A stretch of DNA of 24,118 bases, from assembly GCA_036003365.1 (NCBI GenBank), contig DASYSL010000192.1, forward strand, positions 1 to 24,118, given 5' to 3'. The notes under the pieces were generated by a model. The model had not been told where the DNA came from. It worked only from the letters and a program-made list of their open reading frames with translations, and did not search any database. The DNA is from DASYSL01 sp036003365 (GTDB lineage: Bacteria > Eisenbacteria > RBG-16-71-46 > DASYSL01). Shown in pieces: positions 21,711 through 24,118 of this stretch (position 1 is the first letter of the stretch; every line of letters starts with the position of its first letter). The position numbers and the translations under genes were made by a program.

Positions 21711-24118
21711 ATGGAGGCTGATTTGCGCATTTCACGCCGTTTCACGCGCGAGGGCGAAAGCCCGTACGCAGGAATCCCCTTCGAAAAGCGAACCTCGGAG
21801 ATCAAGAACCCGGACGGCTCGACCGTGTTCCGGCTCGACAATGTCGAGGTTCCGGCCCATTGGTCCCAGGTCGCGACCGACATCCTGGCCCAGAAGTATT
21901 TTCGCAAGGCCGGGGTGCCCAAGCTCGACCCGAGCGGCGAGACGGTCACCGGCGGCGAGCGCGACTCGCGCCAGGTGTTCCACCGGCTGGCCGGCTGCTG
22001 GAGCGATTGGGGCAAGCGCTACGGCTACTTCTCGACCGAGGCCGATGCCGACGCTTTCTACGACGAGATGTGCCACATGCTGGCGGCCCAGATCGCCGCC
22101 CCCAACTCGCCGCAGTGGTTCAACACCGGTCTCCACTTCGCCTACGGCATCGAGGGGCCGGCCCAGGGCCACTTCTTCGTCGAGCCGCGCACGGGTGAGC
22201 TGACGCGCGCGCGCAGCGCCTACGAGCGCCCGCAGCCGCACGCCTGCTTCATCCAGGCCGTGTCCGATGACCTCGTGAACGAGGGCGGCATCATGGACCT
22301 GTGGGTCCGCGAGGCTCGCCTCTTCAAGTACGGGTCGGGCACCGGAACCAACTTCTCGAGCCTGCGCGGCGAGGGCGAGTCGCTCTCGGGCGGCGGCAAG
22401 TCGTCCGGCCTCATGTCGTTCTTGAAGATCGGCGACCGCGCGGCGGGCGCCATCAAGTCGGGCGGCACGACGCGGCGCGCGGCCAAGATGGTGATCCTCG
22501 ATCTCGACCACCCGGACATCGAGGAGTTCATCGAGTGGAAGGTGGTCGAGGAGCAGAAGGTTGCCTCCCTGGTCGCCGGCTCCAAGACCCTGAACCGCGC
22601 CCTGAACGCGGTTGTCGAAGCCTGCCAGACGACCGACAACGAGGGCCGGCCGGCGGTCGAGACCGATCCGCGCGCCAATCCCGGCGTGGCCGAGGCCGTG
22701 GCCGAAGCGCGGCGGCTGAACGTGCCGGAGACCTATATCCGGCGCGCCCAGGCGGTGGCCAAGCAGGGCTATCAGCGCATGCCGTTCCCCGAGTACGACA
22801 CCGACTGGGACGGCAAGGCCTATGGCACGGTCTCCGGGCAGAACTCAAACAACAGCATCCGCGTGCCCAACGCCTTCTTCGAGACCTTGGCCAAGGACGA
22901 GGACTGGCAGCTCACGCGCCGCACCGACGGCCGGCCGGCCAAGAAGGTGCGCGCCCGGGAGCTGTGGGACCGCATCTCCATGGCGGCCTGGCAGAGCGCC
23001 GACCCCGGCATCCAGTACGACACCACGATCAATGAATGGCACACGTGTCCGGAGGGCGGGCGGATCCGGGCGACGAATCCGTGCGTCACCGGTGACACGC
23101 GGGTCGCGACGTCGGCCGGCTGGCGGCGGATCGATTCATTGCTGAATGAGTGGTCCTCGGTGATCGGCGCCGATGGCAAGGCGCACGAGGTTGGCTGCTC
23201 CTTCGTCACCGGACACAAGCAGGTCTATCGGCTGCGCACCCGCTCTGGCTACACGCTCAAGCTGACCGGCGACCACCGCGTCCTGACCAAGAACCGCGGC
23301 GATGTGGCAGCGCGCGATCTCACCAGCGACGACATGCTTCTGCTGAGTGGTTCGGGATTCGGAACGCGGAAGTTGGATGGGAGAGTAGCGGAATTCCTCG
23401 GCCTCGCCGTTGGTGATGGCTGCCTCATGGGCGAGGAAGAGATCGCACTCGTCACCCTCGGCCCCGAGGACGAGGCTCTCGCCTTGCGCGTGAATGCCGG
23501 GCTCTCCTCCTACAAGGAAGAGAACGGAGCCGATGGGCGCGCGCGGCGTGCGACTCAGGTGACCCACCCGCAAGGCACATGGCGCGTGGGGACCGGTTCA
23601 CGATGTGTCGTCGACGAGCTGAAGCGCTATGCCGTTCTCCAGGAGGGCAGCAACCGAAAGCGCTTCACGGAAGAGATCTTTTCCCTGGACCGGGACGCGG
23701 TCGTGGCTGTGTTGCGCGGGCTCTTCTCAGCCGACGGGACCGTGGCGAATTACGGGGAAAAGAGTCAGTACGTCTCTCTGGACAGCTCCTCCGAAACGCT
23801 TCTCGAGCAAGTTCAACTGCTGCTCTTGTCGCTCGGGATCAAGTCGAAGCTCTATCGCAATCGGCGCCTCGGTGGATGGTCCGAGCTTCCGGACGGCAAG
23901 GGCGGCAGCCGGGCCTACCCGGTCGCCCCGATGCACAGCTTGCGCATCAGCAAGGAAGCGCGTCGTCTGTTCGAGCGCATGATCGGATTCCCAGCGGAGA
24001 GCCCCAAGGCGGCACGTCTTGCCGACCTGAACCGCGAAGTGGGGACCTACCGTGAGCCTCTCGAGGATGGATTCCTTTCTCTCGAACCCCTAGGCGAAGA
24101 GATTGTTTACGACCTGAC
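21711..24118 (+). CDS. nrdJ: Class II (adenosylcobalamin-dependent) ribonucleotide reductase, intein-interrupted, 3' end beyond window
   Basis: NrdJ reduces ribonucleotides to deoxyribonucleotides using adenosylcobalamin to make the thiyl radical. The first 457 residues are host protein: FTREGESPYAGIPFEKRTS near the start, APNSPQWFNTGLHFAYGIEG (about 130), PQPHACFIQAVSDDL (about 174; the Cys of the redox pair), EARLFKYGSGTGTNFSSLRG (about 201), GGGKSSGLMSFLKIGDRAAGAIKSG and KMVILDLDHPDIEEFI. This pattern is that of the long B12-dependent enzymes. The host frame reaches RIRATNP at 457, and an intein begins at once with Cys458. The frame stays open to the window end, 802 codons. ATG 21711 fits the family start, though its ribosome-binding site is weak. 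The remaining host domain should lie downstream. Confidence 0.93.
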   Translation, partial: MEADLRISRRFTREGESPYAGIPFEKRTSEIKNPDGSTVFRLDNVEVPAHWSQVATDILAQKYFRKAGVPKLDPSGETVTGGERDSRQVFHRLAGCWSDWGKRYGYFSTEADADAFYDEMCHMLAAQIAAPNSPQWFNTGLHFAYGIEGPAQGHFFVEPRTGELTRARSAYERPQPHACFIQAVSDDLVNEGGIMDLWVREARLFKYGSGTGTNFSSLRGEGESLSGGGKSSGLMSFLKIGDRAAGAIKSGGTTRRAAKMVILDLDHPDIEEFIEWKVVEEQKVASLVAGSKTLNRALNAVVEACQTTDNEGRPAVETDPRANPGVAEAVAEARRLNVPETYIRRAQAVAKQGYQRMPFPEYDTDWDGKAYGTVSGQNSNNSIRVPNAFFETLAKDEDWQLTRRTDGRPAKKVRARELWDRISMAAWQSADPGIQYDTTINEWHTCPEGGRIRATNPCVTGDTRVATSAGWRRIDSLLNEWSSVIGADGKAHEVGCSFVTGHKQVYRLRTRSGYTLKLTGDHRVLTKNRGDVAARDLTSDDMLLLSGSGFGTRKLDGRVAEFLGLAVGDGCLMGEEEIALVTLGPEDEALALRVNAGLSSYKEENGADGRARRATQVTHPQGTWRVGTGSRCVVDELKRYAVLQEGSNRKRFTEEIFSLDRDAVVAVLRGLFSADGTVANYGEKSQYVSLDSSSETLLEQVQLLLLSLGIKSKLYRNRRLGGWSELPDGKGGSRAYPVAPMHSLRISKEARRLFERMIGFPAESPKAARLADLNREVGTYREPLEDGFLSLEPLGEEIVYDL
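23082..24118 (+). other. Intein with LAGLIDADG homing endonuclease inside NrdJ, C-terminal end beyond window
   Basis: From Cys458 the reading frame turns from reductase to intein. Block A is CVTGDTRVATSAGWRRI, block B is LKLTGDHRVLT with the conserved His. The two dodecapeptide motifs of a LAGLIDADG endonuclease are FLGLAVGDGCLM and LRGLFSADGTV, both with their acidic residue, and LLLLSLGIKSKLYR fits block H. The final EEIVYDL is the start of block F, so only some 20-30 residues, including the terminal His-Asn, are missing. At least 345 residues are visible. It is a self-splicing element that can copy itself into intein-less alleles. Codons such as AGA, GTA and CGA appear here more than in the host part, which suggests separate ancestry. 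Confidence 0.92.

Overview
The window is GC-rich and densely packed. It reads like one stretch of chromosome from an uncultured, diderm (Gram-negative-type) bacterium. Evidence for an outer membrane is a small beta-barrel ending in Phe, two related NPA-motif barrel-like proteins, and several secreted proteins. I see no tRNA, rRNA, CRISPR array, transposase or phage gene. The taxon cannot be fixed from sequence alone; a deep-branching lineage of the Eisenbacteria/FCB or Acidobacteria kind would fit, but that is inference.

Layout. 1-2068 (minus): a polyprenyl-phosphate sugar transferase (cut by the window edge) and a coupled family-2 glycosyltransferase, i.e. surface polysaccharide synthesis. 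2185-2352 (plus): a 55-residue collagen-like micropeptide gene with its own ribosome-binding site and a perfect intrinsic terminator. 2519-6389 (plus): two overlapping WYL-domain regulators (PafB/PafC-like arrangement), then a secreted two-lobed retropepsin-like/PDZ protein. 6367-8651 (minus): pabB-pabC for the p-aminobenzoate branch of folate synthesis, preceded by a candidate 9-residue leader peptide. 9002-14556 (plus): a membrane/TPR protein, a deaminase-type amidohydrolase, a short-form alpha-glucan phosphorylase and an overlapping GNAT acetyltransferase. 14553-19267 (minus): a secreted glycoside-hydrolase-like TIM-barrel protein, a stand-alone barrel-like protein, and a large SppA (S49) protease whose N-terminus is a second copy of that barrel domain. 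19452-21216 (plus): a small outer-membrane barrel and a nitroreductase. 21711-24118 (plus): the start of a class II (B12-dependent) ribonucleotide reductase, interrupted by a LAGLIDADG intein that runs off the window.

The points most worth following are: (1) the barrel-SppA fusion beside a free paralogue of its barrel; (2) nrdJ, which joins a roughly 420-nt structured leader containing a strong cobalamin-riboswitch-like core to an intein placed so that its +1 residue should be the catalytic radical cysteine; (3) the collagen-like micropeptide with two copies of an 11-residue repeat that differ only at synonymous sites; (4) a possible aromatic-residue leader peptide before pabB. Gene assignments rest on motifs read by eye; no database search was run.
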